Part shown: positions 1 to 12,429 of the stretch, piece after piece
How the letters are laid out: each line of letters opens with the position of its first letter
How positions within the stretch are numbered: the stretch's first letter is position 1
NCBI RefSeq assembly: GCF_958295425.1
Contig: NC_081150.1
Location: forward strand, 8,121,001 to 8,185,000
DNA from: Solea solea
Lineage: Eukaryota > Chordata > Actinopteri > Pleuronectiformes > Soleidae
Direction: 5' to 3'
Length of the DNA stretch: 64,000 bases
The notes under the pieces: model-generated
Databases searched by the model: none
What the model was told of the DNA's origin: nothing
The model's input: the letters and a program-made list of their open reading frames with translations, nothing else
Made by a program: the position numbers and the translations under genes

Positions 1-2190
1 AGTGCTTAGCTAGATTTTGAAAGAATCAGATACAGAGCATCGCTCCAGCTCTCAGTCATGTGGCGTTTGGTCGACAGTCTGTGTATTTAAAATTCTCAGT
101 TGGTCATTAAATCAAGTACATGCATGCACCGTTGTGTTCCAGCTACAAAGTAACTGTGGCTCACACCCTGTGGCCCGTTATGTTTTTATAAAAATGTGAA
201 ACTTTAGAAATGGGGTTATTAAAGGTCTGTGGGGGAGCACATTGAAAGAAATGTATGCATAAATTATACTTTAGAAACAAAAGGCAATGGATTTCTATGC
301 ACAAAACACCTGAAGACATGATTATTACTAATGAATTTTGTCTGTGTATGTGTAACCAGCCATAGTAAATCTTAACCTTGGATTTTTTTAAAGTTTTGTA
401 TCATTGCTTTAAATTGTGTTTGACAGGTTTAGCTTTAAAGTCACATATCGTCTTTGAAATCATGTTTTAAAGTGCTGGATCGTGACAGCATTCGTGACAC
501 TGACTATTATTGAATATTCTTCAGTCAAAATACAGGGTTTAATAAATATGAAATAGGCTTACCCTTCATCCCTGCTGCTAAACAAATGTAATCCAAGCTT
601 TGAGCCATGCAGTGCAACACCAGCACATGATTGAGCTCTAATCTTAATGAAAGAAAAAATTATAATTTATCTTCGGCTGTGGAAATTTTAATTTTCTTTT
701 GCTAATACCAACGGCACGAAGACAGAAACCTGAAATGTATATACCTGTTAATTAAATTCAATGTGCACACATGCAGACACGCACTTCAAATATTGTGTTT
801 ACAGTCATGAACAAGCTTAGAACCACTGCTGCCTCTTCGTTCCTCTCTATTTCTTGGTCTATTCTCCTCTCTATTTCTTGGGATCCATACATGACAGATA
901 TAAATGGAAATGTCAGCCCGTGGAGCAGCTTTCCAATCCTCAGTGTAGGATAATGGCCGATCTGCTGGGGATTTCCAGAGGGGACTTGTCTCTAACCCCC
1001 ACATCCTCAATTACCAACCCACCAATAGGCACCTAAACGGTCTCTGCAGTGTAAGGATGAGCTGAGAAACAAAAGCTAAGGAATTAAATATATATATTCA
1101 GGATATTTCACAGTGCATATTTAATATAGAGCTATAGTTATAGCTGTTATCTTGAACGTTAAACAAACACAAATGTACTGTAACTGTAATGAATTTGTTG
1201 CATTCACATATTAAAAGTGACATTATTGTGAACACATAAGCGGTTGTTCTGAAAGATATGACACATGTTACCATACAGTTGAAATACAGACATTATGAAC
1301 ATTAGTTGAAGATGCACACAGCACATTCAGAGATTGGTTTTTTGTCTTATAAAAGGACTGATCCACATATTTTTCTCTCACTGCTGCAGCGTCACACATC
1401 ATTTGTATCGCACAATGCATGTTTGTGATCACATTTGTCGATTGACAACCACAGTCACAGTCACACTAAAGCACATTTTGACACACGTATTTATTGTGAG
1501 TGGATTAAAGAAGTCTCCTGATGACATGACCTGCCCCTGTGTTCCTCTGTGGGAGGAAAGGATAGAAGCCGGTGTAATATCTTACTCATGGTTGCTCACT
1601 GTTAATGAAGCCAGCGTGCAGTGGAAACGTGCGTCGCGCTTGCTTGTGTATTCTCTGCTGTTGTGTGATACAGGCGTTTTGGGTCACCGGGAATGTTGGA
1701 ACAGTCTAATGAAGAGGAATCGTTCCTGTCAACCTGCATTAGACGGCGCGCTGTAAATTTCCGACCTGTGAAATCCATCATATTGCAGGAAGTAATCATG
1801 CATACGTAATCGCACCGTGAACCGAGCATTACTCCAAAAGCAAATAAATGCTTTTTTGAAAATCCCTTGTTCTACAAGAATAACAGAGAGCAAGCCTCCC
1901 AAGCCCCTTGAGTTACAGCCAGGGATTTGCCACATATGGCACAACATAAAGGTAAACTGCTATCACTATAATGTTGTGTGTGCTCATAATCTTAACTGTG
2001 TGTGAGTGAATTTTAGATATTAACGTAATATCTGTACAATTTGGCCCCAGTGGATCCCGTCTTGCTTACTGAGCTGACAGAAACCTGGACCAATTGATAT
2101 GTTTGGAGACATGTTTGTGTCCACACACATTCTTATTGTTCCGTCAATAGCTGGCGATCCATATACATAAAGGAAAGAAAGGTTACATTA
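1..2190. other. Single-copy non-coding sequence
   Basis: No gene, RNA or named repeat is recognised here. The longest open frame (1334-1756, plus, 140 codons) has no domain, signal peptide or family resemblance and contains no splice-site context that would make it convincing. The stretch from 1600 to 1770 is somewhat richer in CpG than its surroundings. I infer intergenic or intronic DNA. Confidence 0.5.
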
Positions 2191-2192
2191 AT

Positions 2193-2275
2193 CTTCTAGA
2201 TTGGGATTGGCATCAGTGACCCCCGCGGCCCTCATATGGAGATAAAGTGGTAAAAGATGAATGAATGAATAGAAA
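2193..2275 (+). mobile_element. SINE 3' tail fragment
   Basis: The segment reads like the 3' end of the same element seen full length at 46818-47198. It has the '...gggattggcatcag..gacccccgcggccctcat' type of core, then an 'agataaagtggtaaaagatgaa' style end and a short GAAT-repeat tail. The head is missing, so this is a 5'-truncated copy on the plus strand. The family assignment is by internal comparison within this window. Confidence 0.6.
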
Positions 2276-2279
2276 TTGG

Positions 2280-4100
2280 TTAAATGCCAAAAGTCCTTGG
2301 ATACATTGTTTGTTGACCATTAATATCTGATCGAATGCAAACCATTGCTCACCAAAATTCTCCTGCTTCATAATATTTTATTATTATTCTCATCAAAATG
2401 TAAAAGGTCTATGTGACAAAGTCTCAAGCTGAATGCCATCTCATGTTTACATCCTTTATTTACTCCACCCTGGACTCTGCTGTGTCCTTGTCTTTTTGTT
2501 TTTCTTGAGAAGAAATGTCCCATTTGTGTTTCTCCGGGGGAAAAAGGGCTACAATTTAAGGGGTTAATAAATCTAAAGATGCACCGTTTTTGGACAACCC
2601 GACGACATTTTTCTTAATCCTTATGTGGTGTGAAATCGTGGAACAGTTTAAGTGTGGAACTAAAACAATGTCCAAACATAACTCAGTACAAAAAATCTAT
2701 ATAAAGAGATTATTTTCACAAGGTAGAGGGATTCAGATGGGTGTTAATTACAAGGTGTATAACTTCTGTTGGTGTCTGTTTGTTTGATGCAGTATTTTTC
2801 TGTTCTTTGTTATTGGGATTTGTTGTTCATTCGTGTTTGAAATAAACTTATATATACTAATAATAACTAAACTAAAAATAAGTGGGCAATGTCAGTCGCC
2901 CCTTACTTTTCTGGCTTTGAAATCAGCAGATTACAGATACTACAACTGCAATGCAATTCTAAAGTCTGGAAGAGGCATTTACTATTTACCATCCTGTCCA
3001 CCACCGAAAGCCCAGCTCGACATTTTGTGCTTCTTTAAAATAGATAGAGCATAATGTGTCTGTCTGCTTTGCATAAAGTCAGAGCAGAAGCATTTGGCTT
3101 GTCGGAGTGAATCATAATACTTTTGCTAAAACCACTTTAAAAGATGTTAAAACACATTTGCTAAAGTGTTAACTAAAATCACATCAAACATCGCTCCAGG
3201 ACACTAATAAAAATTAAACTTCTTGCTGCTTGCTTTGCATTTTGGCTTTTCGGTAAGACAAAGTAAAAGCTGAAGCAAACTGTTTTCTAGACGTACATCT
3301 TAGCCTGGAGGATAAGTGGCACCAATGTTGTCTAATAAAAGTGAATTGCTTTATCAAGCCTGTTGATGTGTTTGTGGTAATAGATTTCACACAGGGAGGG
3401 ACAGACATTTTGTTTTGTGCTTGCAAGTAATTGGGAAGAAGTGGGAAAGCCACTGATTCAGGCGTTAATTTCTGTCGGTCGACATCTTTAATGAATCATT
3501 TTGTCTATGAAGTGTTGATGAGGGATGACAGGGTGAAGACATTCAGTTCATTCAAAAGCTTCCTGCTCTTTGTGAAGCTGAAGATGCTGGTGTATTTATT
3601 GTTCCATAGTTAGACTTTGTTTTTGCTAATTTTGCTAAACTGCCTACCAAGCTTTAGAAGCTCGTTTAGTAAGTAATTGGTCAGTTCAGTTCAGTATCAC
3701 CTAATGGTTTGTCATTCTCACGCTCACTTATTCTTATTTGCAGGTGCATCAACATGTTTCAAATCACGCCTCACAATCACTGGCTTTACGCGCTGACGAG
3801 TCTCATCATCTAACGATATTTGTGCATAACGAAAACTGAGAAACTCCCCCGCTCTTCATGATGATCTATACAGCACGGTATATTATCCTGGTGGGAGAGA
3901 TTTGATTATATAAACACTGCCGTTGAATGGATAAAAAAAAAAATAATAATTCACTCTTTGACACACGTATTTATATGGACTCTTCAGCTGCGGTACTTTG
4001 AACCGCTTTGGGGTGGCACTTATCACAGGAATGAAGACATCCAAAACATGGATCGTGACCCATGTTTTGTGTATCTTGGGTATTGCAAGTTCACCTCATG
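2280..4100. other. Single-copy non-coding sequence
   Basis: AT-rich DNA with no open frame above about 80 codons and no named repeat that I can support. A short A-rich run near 3932 is the only low-complexity tract. Confidence 0.45.
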
Positions 4101-4106
4101 CCACTA

Positions 4107-4404
4107 TGGCTGCGACTAATGACTATTTCATCAGTCGTTACAGTTGTCGATGACTAGTCGGATTATGAACTGCACAAAAAAAACATCGATCGAGGTGCGT
4201 CTGAATCATCCAAAACGTGTTTCCTCTATAAATGTTCATGCATTGCTGAAGCGGCGCCATGGTACGTGAGGCTCAGCTTACATTAGGGCTGTCACTTTTT
4301 TCCAAAATAAGTTAGAACCAATATATAATGACCCGGAAAATGTTAGAATATATTTGAACATTAACACACACACACACACAGTTTTCTTAGGTGCAGCCCT
4401 ACAT
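4107..4404. mobile_element. hAT-like element remnant
   Basis: The left end begins with a GGCTGCGACTAATGACTA motif, and the right end near 4390 carries GTGCAGCCCTAC. These resemble the imperfect inverted ends of teleost hAT repeats that start with (T)AGGGCTGCAAC. A second AGGGCTGTCAC end-like motif at 4287 suggests a nested or rearranged copy. No transposase is present. Boundaries are approximate and a target duplication is not evident. Confidence 0.4.
4364..4380. repeat. (AC)n microsatellite
   Basis: Uninterrupted AC dinucleotide array of about 8 units inside the hAT-like remnant. Confidence 0.95.
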
Positions 4405-4900
4405 ACCACACAAGTGCACAAGTGCATCCGCAGTTAGTGGAGGTTTCAGTGCATACATGACATGCTCATCATACCAAAGAACTCTTGATGGGGTCACCAC
4501 ATAGTAGAGGAATCCATGACTGTGAATACTCTATCTCTTTTTAGAGAAAGCTAGAAGCAATTGCCGTCTCCATAACTCCTAGAATGAAATGGTGAAGGAA
4601 TCGGGATGAAATCAATCGACATTTAGCTGAAAATAAAAAAGAACAATGACACACACGAGTCATAAAGGAATGACTTTACGAGTGGGTAAAGGAAAAGGTG
4701 TTATTGCTTATTTAAGAGAAGATGTGGAAGACAAATTAAATAAAGAAAATACACTGACATTGAGCTGTTACTTATGGCTACAACAGTAGAATATTAAAAA
4801 CCTAAATTGGACATTCACTTTAATCCCTTTGGTGGTGAAACCAGCTCTGGCTCTCCAAGGAGCTTGATTGCCAGTCGTAAAGCGTAACAATATCAGGCTG

Positions 4901-4932
<32 letters not shown>

Positions 4933-6440
4933 AAACCTAGTCTTACAATATCAATAAACACCTCAACTATATAATTCACTTTTTCACTCTAAGCACGCAC
5001 ATATGTACGCGCACAACACGTCAGCAATTCAATCAACCGTGATCCAGACGGAGAGGTGTTTAAGTTGCCAGACGTAAAAGGGTGAAATCCTCATCTGTTG
5101 TGTTACTGCCATACTTTTAAGTGCAATGAAACTCCACATCTGCCAGATATTGACCTGAGAGGTTTCATCACTTTAATGCATCTGACTGCACAGAACTATA
5201 CATCAAATATTTAATAAACAAAAACAAAGTCAGCAGGTCAGAAAAAAACACCCCCTTGTTTATTTTTTTTCTTTTTGGAGGAATATTGTAGTCATTAAAA
5301 ATAAAAGACATCATCGAGATGAAAATTTAATGTTTGCATTTTTTTCCTCTACGTTGGTTGAACATATACATTGTTGCCTCATTTGTCTTTTCTTTTTTTT
5401 TTTACTTCATTAAAGTAAAGAAATTACAGGTCAAAACTAAATGAAAATAGAAATGATAAGCACTTTGTTTACAGGTGTCTGCAGACAACTTTAATATGGT
5501 TGTATTAATCTGTCTAGACTGTTTTTGTGGATTTTGTGAGGTGGAACGTGCTTCCAAATATCATTATCATTTAAAGAGATCTGTTAAATTCAGTGTACTG
5601 TCCCCATTCTGTAACGGCAATGTTTATTTAAACAGGGCTGTTTCTCTTATCTTCTGCTCATCTTTGATCACAATATCCAACTTGGCTGCATCTCCATCTC
5701 TGTGCCGGAAATTTATTCTTTACTCTATAAAGAGACGTGCTTTCTTTTAATCAATAGTTGGAGGTCAGGGAATTGTCTCGGCCTTGATCATTTTTATAGT
5801 GTTTTCATCAGTCAAAGGAAATATTGGAGACACTTTTTTCTGTTTTCAGTTGCTGGAGCATGTTGGAAGAAAACTGTAGACTCTCATCACAGTTCCATTT
5901 AGAGTCCCCTTCCTCAGTTTCTGTGCAGAAAGCAGTAGTTATCTCTCAGCACTCTGTCAAAACTTTGGGATCTACTCTCACAGTTTACGGATGATGGATG
6001 TGTTTTGGGGCAGAACGTGCAATAAACAAATCGGCGTATCGTCTTCCATTCCCGAGGTGTGCTTGCACCTTGGAGAATTGCGAATTTAGAAACGAAGACC
6101 GCGTCTCTTCGGAGGGAACTGATCTTCTTGTGTGCAAAGTCAAAGCTTATGTGAGCTTTATTCTCGCAACATCAGGATTGAACCAAAGTTCCCTGAGGTG
6201 ATGACGTGTTTGTAACGAGCGACACAAGAGTTTGCACACATTTCTGTACACGGGAGATACAGGGAAATGACACACCGCCAAGTTCACACAAGACTTAATG
6301 GGGTTTAGTTTCATTAAAACTTGACACTAAGTCACTAAAAATCACATGACAATGGATGCACTCATGAACCATGACATCATCCACTGCCATTGGCTGACAA
6401 ATGTCACAAGCTACTCCTCATGGCATAGCACCAAAATCAT
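4405..6440. other. AT-rich single-copy sequence
   Basis: No gene or named element is recognised. The region contains one TG microsatellite (listed separately) and T-rich tracts near 5260 and 5395. Frames at 5475-5750 and 5998-6201 are short and unrecognised. Confidence 0.45.
4902..4931. repeat. (TG)n microsatellite
   Basis: About 15 uninterrupted TG units. Confidence 0.95.
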
Positions 6441-6444
6441 AAAA

Positions 6445-6550
6445 ATGCATTATCTCAAGGCACTTTACGTAGTAAGAGTGAGACTTTACAATATTATAGA
6501 GCGAAAGAGAGACCCAGGAGATAACGTGATGAACATACACAATGAAAAAA
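6445..6550. repeat. Probable dispersed repeat fragment
   Basis: The phrase 'ctcaaggcactttacgtagt', followed by a 'gactttacaatattatagag' type stretch, resembles LINE-tail sequence found in many teleost genomes (aggcactttac / acaataatacagag). It is short and diverged, and I cannot name the family. Orientation would be minus if it is a LINE tail. Confidence 0.3.
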
Positions 6551-8998
6551 TCCCCAAGGACACATCAGCTGCAGCAGTAACCTGTACTAATAACCTACAA
6601 TGAGACCGGCAAAGCAATTTTCTGTTTCACCAAACCAGCAAATCTTACTGTCCTTCAGTAAATCTGCAGCCTCCGTCTTTGTTGATTGGACTTCCTGACA
6701 AAATAATCCTCCCAGTTTTTTTTCTAAAATACACATGATCACCAGCTCAGTACAAGGTGCTTTTTCTCAGTTAAACAACATTGACACTCGTAGGTCGTTT
6801 TCAAATCGGAATTACATTTTCCAGTTCTCATCCTTGAATTGGGATAAGAATAATATTGTTAATATTTTCGCCCCGAATTTTCCATCTCATTTTAAATCTA
6901 TGACACAGTTAATATGTAACTGCAAATCCAATTGCACTCACATTATATGTCAGCTATGTCAACAACTGCAGTGATAAGAAACAACGTTTCTGCTCCCAAC
7001 ACCCTTGTGTTTCATCCTGCTTTGTACCAAAATGTAAAAATAGTGGCCCATAACCTCAGGTCTTGATCCCAAACCAGTTAGGTTTGGAAATTGTTTACTT
7101 TGGGGCAAAACAGCAAGAAAACAGCAAGTCCAAGAGGAGTAGTATTTTGTTAGAAAAGCATGGAACCGATATAAGGGTTAGAGAGGTAACAAGAATACTT
7201 GATGCGCATCCTTTTTTTTCTTCTTTGTATCTATAGGTGCTTTGTCATTTTCTAGCTGTCTAAGCTTCACCTCCTTCATAGCGAGTGCTGAAAGCATTGA
7301 AATGCCAGCGAGGTGTGAAGTGCTCCATAATTTCATTTCAGAGGTGATTGGAACCTCCATTCTTGAAGTGCCGCATGTGCAAGGGTTCTACCTGCAGACA
7401 CTCAAGTGACAGAGGACATTTTCCACTCACTGGGCTGTGACACAGTCCAACCCCCTTTTCCCTCGCTGAGTGAGCCGCATGTTTGAAGTAAAAATGTCTG
7501 TGATGTGATGCTTTTTGATGCGTTCTTGAATTTTCTCCTCCGGGGGGAAACAATCGTCAGGATTTCTGCTGTCACAAGGTGAATCAAGCAGCAAATTGCT
7601 TTTAACCTTTTCAGCAAATTACAGAAAAAGTAAAAGAAAACAACTCTCCCCAAAAACTTGACAATATCTTTCAGCAAAACATTTTCTCTTCTGCTGACGA
7701 GCCTTTGTGGACAGAGCTGCTGAATTCAAACTAGAGAGTGAACAAATACCTTGGGCATTATAATAAAATCTCTGCCGTGTGATGTATGCTGGCATTATCT
7801 TTTGCTGAGTATTGATGGATCCAGCCTTTGTCCGTTTAAGTGGCAGGGCTGACACTTCATTTTCGGCTTTACATCCCAGAATCCTTTCAAAAGGAAGGTG
7901 TTAGGCTTTAAGTTCGCGCTGTGCTTGCATAGGCTTTCTTTTTGATACAAGGAAGAGCCACGGCCATAAATCGTAATGCAGTTACTGCACAGGAGCAAAG
8001 AGACAGAGAGGGAGAGAGAGAGGGAGAGAGGATGCATTTTGATGAGAACAAAGAACTAGGAATGGAACAGTGGGAAATAAGAGGAAGACAGAAGGAATAT
8101 TGAATTCTCACTGGAGCATATTATGAGTGAAATAGAGGGGCGGCTGTAAATTACAGGTAATTTATGTCACGAGTTGGAGGATTTAAATCACTTGAATCAA
8201 TGTCAAGGAGGAGAGAAAAGATATTGCACACAGTCAACATTACAAAGCAGAGGAAACTAGGGCTGACGTTAATGTCTGGGTGGAGAGGGGGAGTTAAAAG
8301 TGCCAGTGCCTGGGAGGAGGTCAGGAAAAGAGATGATGATTTTTCAATCTTCTCACCCTGTCTGTTGGCAGGTGTATGCACGCATCATTAAAGAATGGGG
8401 GAAAAAAAATGTGCGAGGAGGAGGTGTGGTGACTCACTCATGACCTTGACCGCTAACTTCAACATGTACGCCGCGTCATGGGCAACAGGAGGAGTGCGAG
8501 CATGATGAAATGCACTCCTGCCGAGAACATGAGAGAGGGGGAAAGAACATTATATATTCCCAGTATTAAAGCAATCTTTGTTCATTTATCACCTTTTTTT
8601 GTGTGTCTCTCCTGTCTGCCTGGAGCCCAGAAATACTTGACACATCCTTTTGTTCCAAAAAAAACCAAATGAAAAACAAGAGCAAAAAAAAATAAAAAAA
8701 TAAAAATCATTCTCAAGGTTTCCTGTCTCTCTCTTTAAATCAATACAAAAATCACAACAGCAGCCTTCCCCTCGATCGTTTCCACACTGACATTTCCAAA
8801 AACAGACGGATTGTTAAGTTGCAGATAAATGCTGATTTCTAAGAAAAGACGAATGGACACCGAACAATTTGTTCAGCGTGTGTCCTTACTTCACCTGCCA
8901 TTTAGAGCTGCTGTTTATGGGGATAATGAAACGTCTGTCTGTCTGCTAGCAGAGGGCCCAGAGGTTTTCAGCCACTATAGGCCAATATCCTCAAGTCT

Positions 8999-9016
8999 GT
9001 GTGTGTGTGTGTGTGT
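8999..9016. repeat. (TG)n microsatellite
   Basis: Nine TG units. Confidence 0.9.
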
Positions 9017-10059
9017 ACTTGTATTCTCTACACTTTTCTGTAAATGAATGTGTAAGTGTGCAGCGGTATTTCATTATAAAGTCACACTTGGATTTAATCT
9101 GTAAACCTCATTTCTATGTCCAACTTTTACCTTTTTTTTGAGTCATCGGCCGAAGCCTGTTTCTTTTACATTATCTGTCCTTATGAAGCCGACATCCTCA
9201 GCGGCCATCGGCAAACAGCGGGCTCGCGCAATTTTATCTACCTCACCTTGTCAAAGAGGGAGAAGAGAAAGCGAAGAGAACGCCAGGAAATGAATTACAG
9301 AGCAAAATGGAGAGAGTCATCTATTGCTGATGACAGAATACACTCCGACTGGAGATAAGGAAATCCCATTTGTGGGGGGAAAAAGGCCACTCAGCACTTT
9401 TCATCATAACCTGTTAACAGAGCAGGTCACCCTGGGTCACCAGATAGATAATACTGCTATGATGGTTAAGAGCAAAAAAAAAAAACATGTCAGGGATATT
9501 GTCACTGTGTGAACATGATTATCTGTGTAACATAGAAAATAGACCTGGATTTGTGGCTGGCTGCCCAGGGATACTCATGTCAGATTTAATACTGCATTAA
9601 ATGAGTTTACCGCGGGAACATATGAAGATAAAATAAACTCGGTCCAAGAGGATATTTCTTTTCCTTCTTCTCTTTTCTTTTTTTTTTTCTCTGCTGCAGC
9701 TGCAACAGTTCACATTTCAGCTCCGGTGTGCATTTGTTTCTTGATGATCTCAGATTTTGTTGTCCCAGTGGTAAAGTTTTCATGATGGATTATTCCCAGG
9801 CTGCAGGGCAAGGAAAAGTACATTGTTTATGTTATTTGTTTTGTTGCCCTGCTGACAAGCATTCTGTCTGGGTGAATGACTTTCCACACACTATTTCTCT
9901 AAATATAAATATGGAATTATATCCTACTGTCCATGTCAGGTACAGGGAAGAATGGAAGTTGTCATTATGGATGTAGGCAAAGGGCCGGGAAATGGCTTTA
10001 ATGCCTTTACTTCCTCAATGTGTTAGAACTTACTTTGGCTATTTAGCTCCATGTATCTC

Positions 10060-10240
10060 CCCAGTGTCAGTTTCTTTTAATTACAGCCCCTGCTTTAGTG
10101 GGAATCAAAGAGAAACAATTAAAAGAAGATTGTTTTTAAAGCACTCAATCTAGCCAATTAATTGATTTGGAATGCAAAGTAGCTACAAACTTTCTACAAA
10201 GTTTAAAAAGGGGGAATTAATTGGGCTGAACTCGGAGAGA
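10060..10240. promoter_or_regulatory. Possible conserved non-coding element
   Basis: This is a repeat-free, low-CpG segment with clustered homeodomain-type cores (CCAATTAATTGATTTGG near 10154) and an ATGCAAAG octamer-like site. The texture is like vertebrate developmental enhancers. That is an inference from composition only, as no alignment is available. Confidence 0.2.
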
Positions 10241-11277
10241 TTGTATTTCCAAAAGAGGATGTTGTTGGTCAGGGATCCATCGCTAGATTGAAGAGGGCTG
10301 TTTAATGATACAGGCTAGAATGACTTCTTAACAAAATGTACACCTGAGCTAATGTGTGAAGTATTCAAGGCCACAGACTTGGCTTCCACTTTAATCAGCC
10401 TCAGCAGAAATGAGCCATTTCGCCTCGCGATCTCATGAACTTCTCTGAGGGAGAAAGGAGACGAGTGAAGGCAGGGCTCCTGGCAGAGATACAGCTCAAA
10501 TCAGGGATAAACCTTCAGCCACTCATGTGCATTTCAATGCGGAGGAGTCACAGGGGCCGGGTGTAAAAGTTGACATATAGCAGCAGTAGAAGCCTGCTCA
10601 AGACATCTCAGTTTGATCAATTAATAAACAGACTCACTTGCTCTGCTTGAGCGTGGTGGTGATGGATGTTGTTCCCACTCTCACAGCAAATCAATCACAT
10701 CTCTGCCACAGGCTGTAATCTCAAACGAGCCTGTGCAATCAGCAAAATGTCAACTGGACACAAAACCTGCAATTATGATCCTTTTTTCCCCCCACACAGG
10801 TATTGATACCACAAGCGAGAATTCAAGCTCAAATTGTGCGATTCTTCACTGGCACTGTGTGTCACTTCCTCTCTGTCCGTGAAGAGAAAATACCCACTGT
10901 GTGACGACAGCTGCACACATATTTGACAAGATCAATTTTTTTAAGGGAACACTGGGAATCTAAATTCAAATATTTCCCCCTCACTGCTGCATTGTTTAAT
11001 CTGTGCTCATGTATTTGTATGGGCACCAAATCACAGCATACATTCTACTGAATGCACTTTCTGTAACATGGCAATAAACGTCTATTTTATACAGCGAGTA
11101 GAAGAGAAAGCCAACAGTTCTCCCGATGAGCAAGCATTTGGTGTCAAAGCCAAGAAAACAAAACTCCCTTCATATCACTCAAGAAGAAATCTGAGGCAGA
11201 ACCCGACTCAAAAGATGTGCAGCCATCTGCCATGCAACAAAAACATCAACAATAATGATTATTATAATACATTCATG

Positions 11278-11365
11278 AAATACACTACTGTGCAGAAGTC
11301 TCAGGGCACCACCAGCTTTGTGGTGTTTATGTCTGTCAAATGCTGTGATCATTGGCATTTGGATT
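11278..11365. mobile_element. DNA-transposon-like repeat fragment
   Basis: The phrase 'acactactgtgcagaagtct', followed by 'cagggcaccaccagctttg', closely resembles a widespread fish repeat beginning ACACTACTGTGCAAAAGTCT. Only one end is visible. Superfamily is not assigned. Confidence 0.4.
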
Positions 11366-11399
11366 TGGATGATGTGACTGAAACTTGATCTTTAGCCAA

Positions 11400-12240
11400 C
11401 ATTAATTAGGTGTTCTAATGCATATAAAAGAAATAATTACAGTGTATAGTCATAGTGTTGCTTAAACAACAAATCTAATTGCAGCCTAAGAGTTTTATTT
11501 ATTCATACCACTTGTGAGGGTCACAGGGGGAGGTGTGGTGGATGTATCACCAACATACAGAGACAAATACACTTATTTAATATACAACTAATGTCAAAAC
11601 GTTACTTCAGTTTCATATTTTAATTCTACGGTCGATGGAGAGCAAACTCCAGGTTTGTCTTCACCACAAACTCTCCTCAGTATAATTACAAAGCACAAAG
11701 AGCTCAAGCCAGTTATTTTAAAAATTCATCTTTCAAATGAGTTGCTAGCAGCTAATTTCGTCTTTTTGGCTTAAACAAAATAGGAGAGGAGGAAAAATGC
11801 CTCACAGCTGTGCGATTAGAGAAAGTCCAAACTATTTGCTAAATGCAAACAGAAGTAATGCCAACAGGTTGCTACATAATACCCTTTTTAAGGGCAATGA
11901 AGCAGTACTTTTTTTTTAAAATCTAGTTAAGCTAATGTGCTAACATCACTTGGAGGAAATCTGGCTATTACCTGCTGCTCCTTTCACATTTACTTTGGCT
12001 CATTTCTTCTTTCAGCCCATCATTTTCATTCATTTATTGTGCAGTCACTTCACAGCACGTGTGTTTTGGGATTGTGTCATTTTCACCAAAACGGAAATAG
12101 TTTTATATGGATAAAAGATATCCATCCACTGATGTCATGAGGATTATCCCATGGGTGTGTGACATATGCCGTAAAGTAGAATGTTGGAGTTTTTTTGGGG
12201 GGGGGTAAATTCAACAGAATTCAGCACGAAAATAAAACAT
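11400..12240. other. Single-copy sequence
   Basis: Nothing recognisable. A T-run lies near 11910 and a G-run at 12199-12206. Confidence 0.4.
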
Positions 12241-12244
12241 TTTC

Positions 12245-12312
12245 TGGGACTTGAACCAGCGACCTTCTGGTTACAAGCCAAGTTCCCTTTCCACTTGGTC
12301 ACGGGCTGCCCA
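12245..12312 (-). mobile_element. tRNA-derived SINE head
   Basis: Read on the minus strand, the segment starts GGGCAGCCCGTGACCAAGTGG. An A-box-like TGACCAAGTGG lies at 12301-12291 and a B-box-like GGTTCAAGTCC at 12257-12247, about 34 bp apart as in tRNA-type RNA polymerase III promoters. The cloverleaf is too degenerate to be a functional tRNA, and a similar sequence recurs at 28394-28445, so I call it a SINE head. The body downstream (towards 12180) is AT-rich and its 3' end is not defined. Confidence 0.7.
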
Positions 12313-12429
12313 GCTCTGGTGCCAATACAGGCGATGCAGACCTGCTCAGGCTTTGAAGGGGGTTGCCATTCACCCTGTTGTTCAAATGAATCTTGGAGAA
12401 GGTTGAAATCCAACATTGTGTTGATTTAA

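Larger units (their letters stand above)
6560..11270. other. Mostly single-copy non-coding sequence
   Basis: About 4.7 kb without recognisable coding exons. It includes a GA-rich patch at 7997-8030, a TG microsatellite at 8999-9016, T-rich and A-rich runs near 8690 and 9680, and a repeat-free AT-rich block (10060-10240) listed separately as enhancer-like. Frames up to about 106 codons (11068-11388) run into repeat sequence and are not supported as genes. Confidence 0.45.

Noticed and set aside
1334..1756. 140-codon open frame (plus)
   Set aside because: No domain or family resemblance, low-complexity-free but with unremarkable codon make-up. Length is within what chance gives in 64 kb of six-frame DNA.
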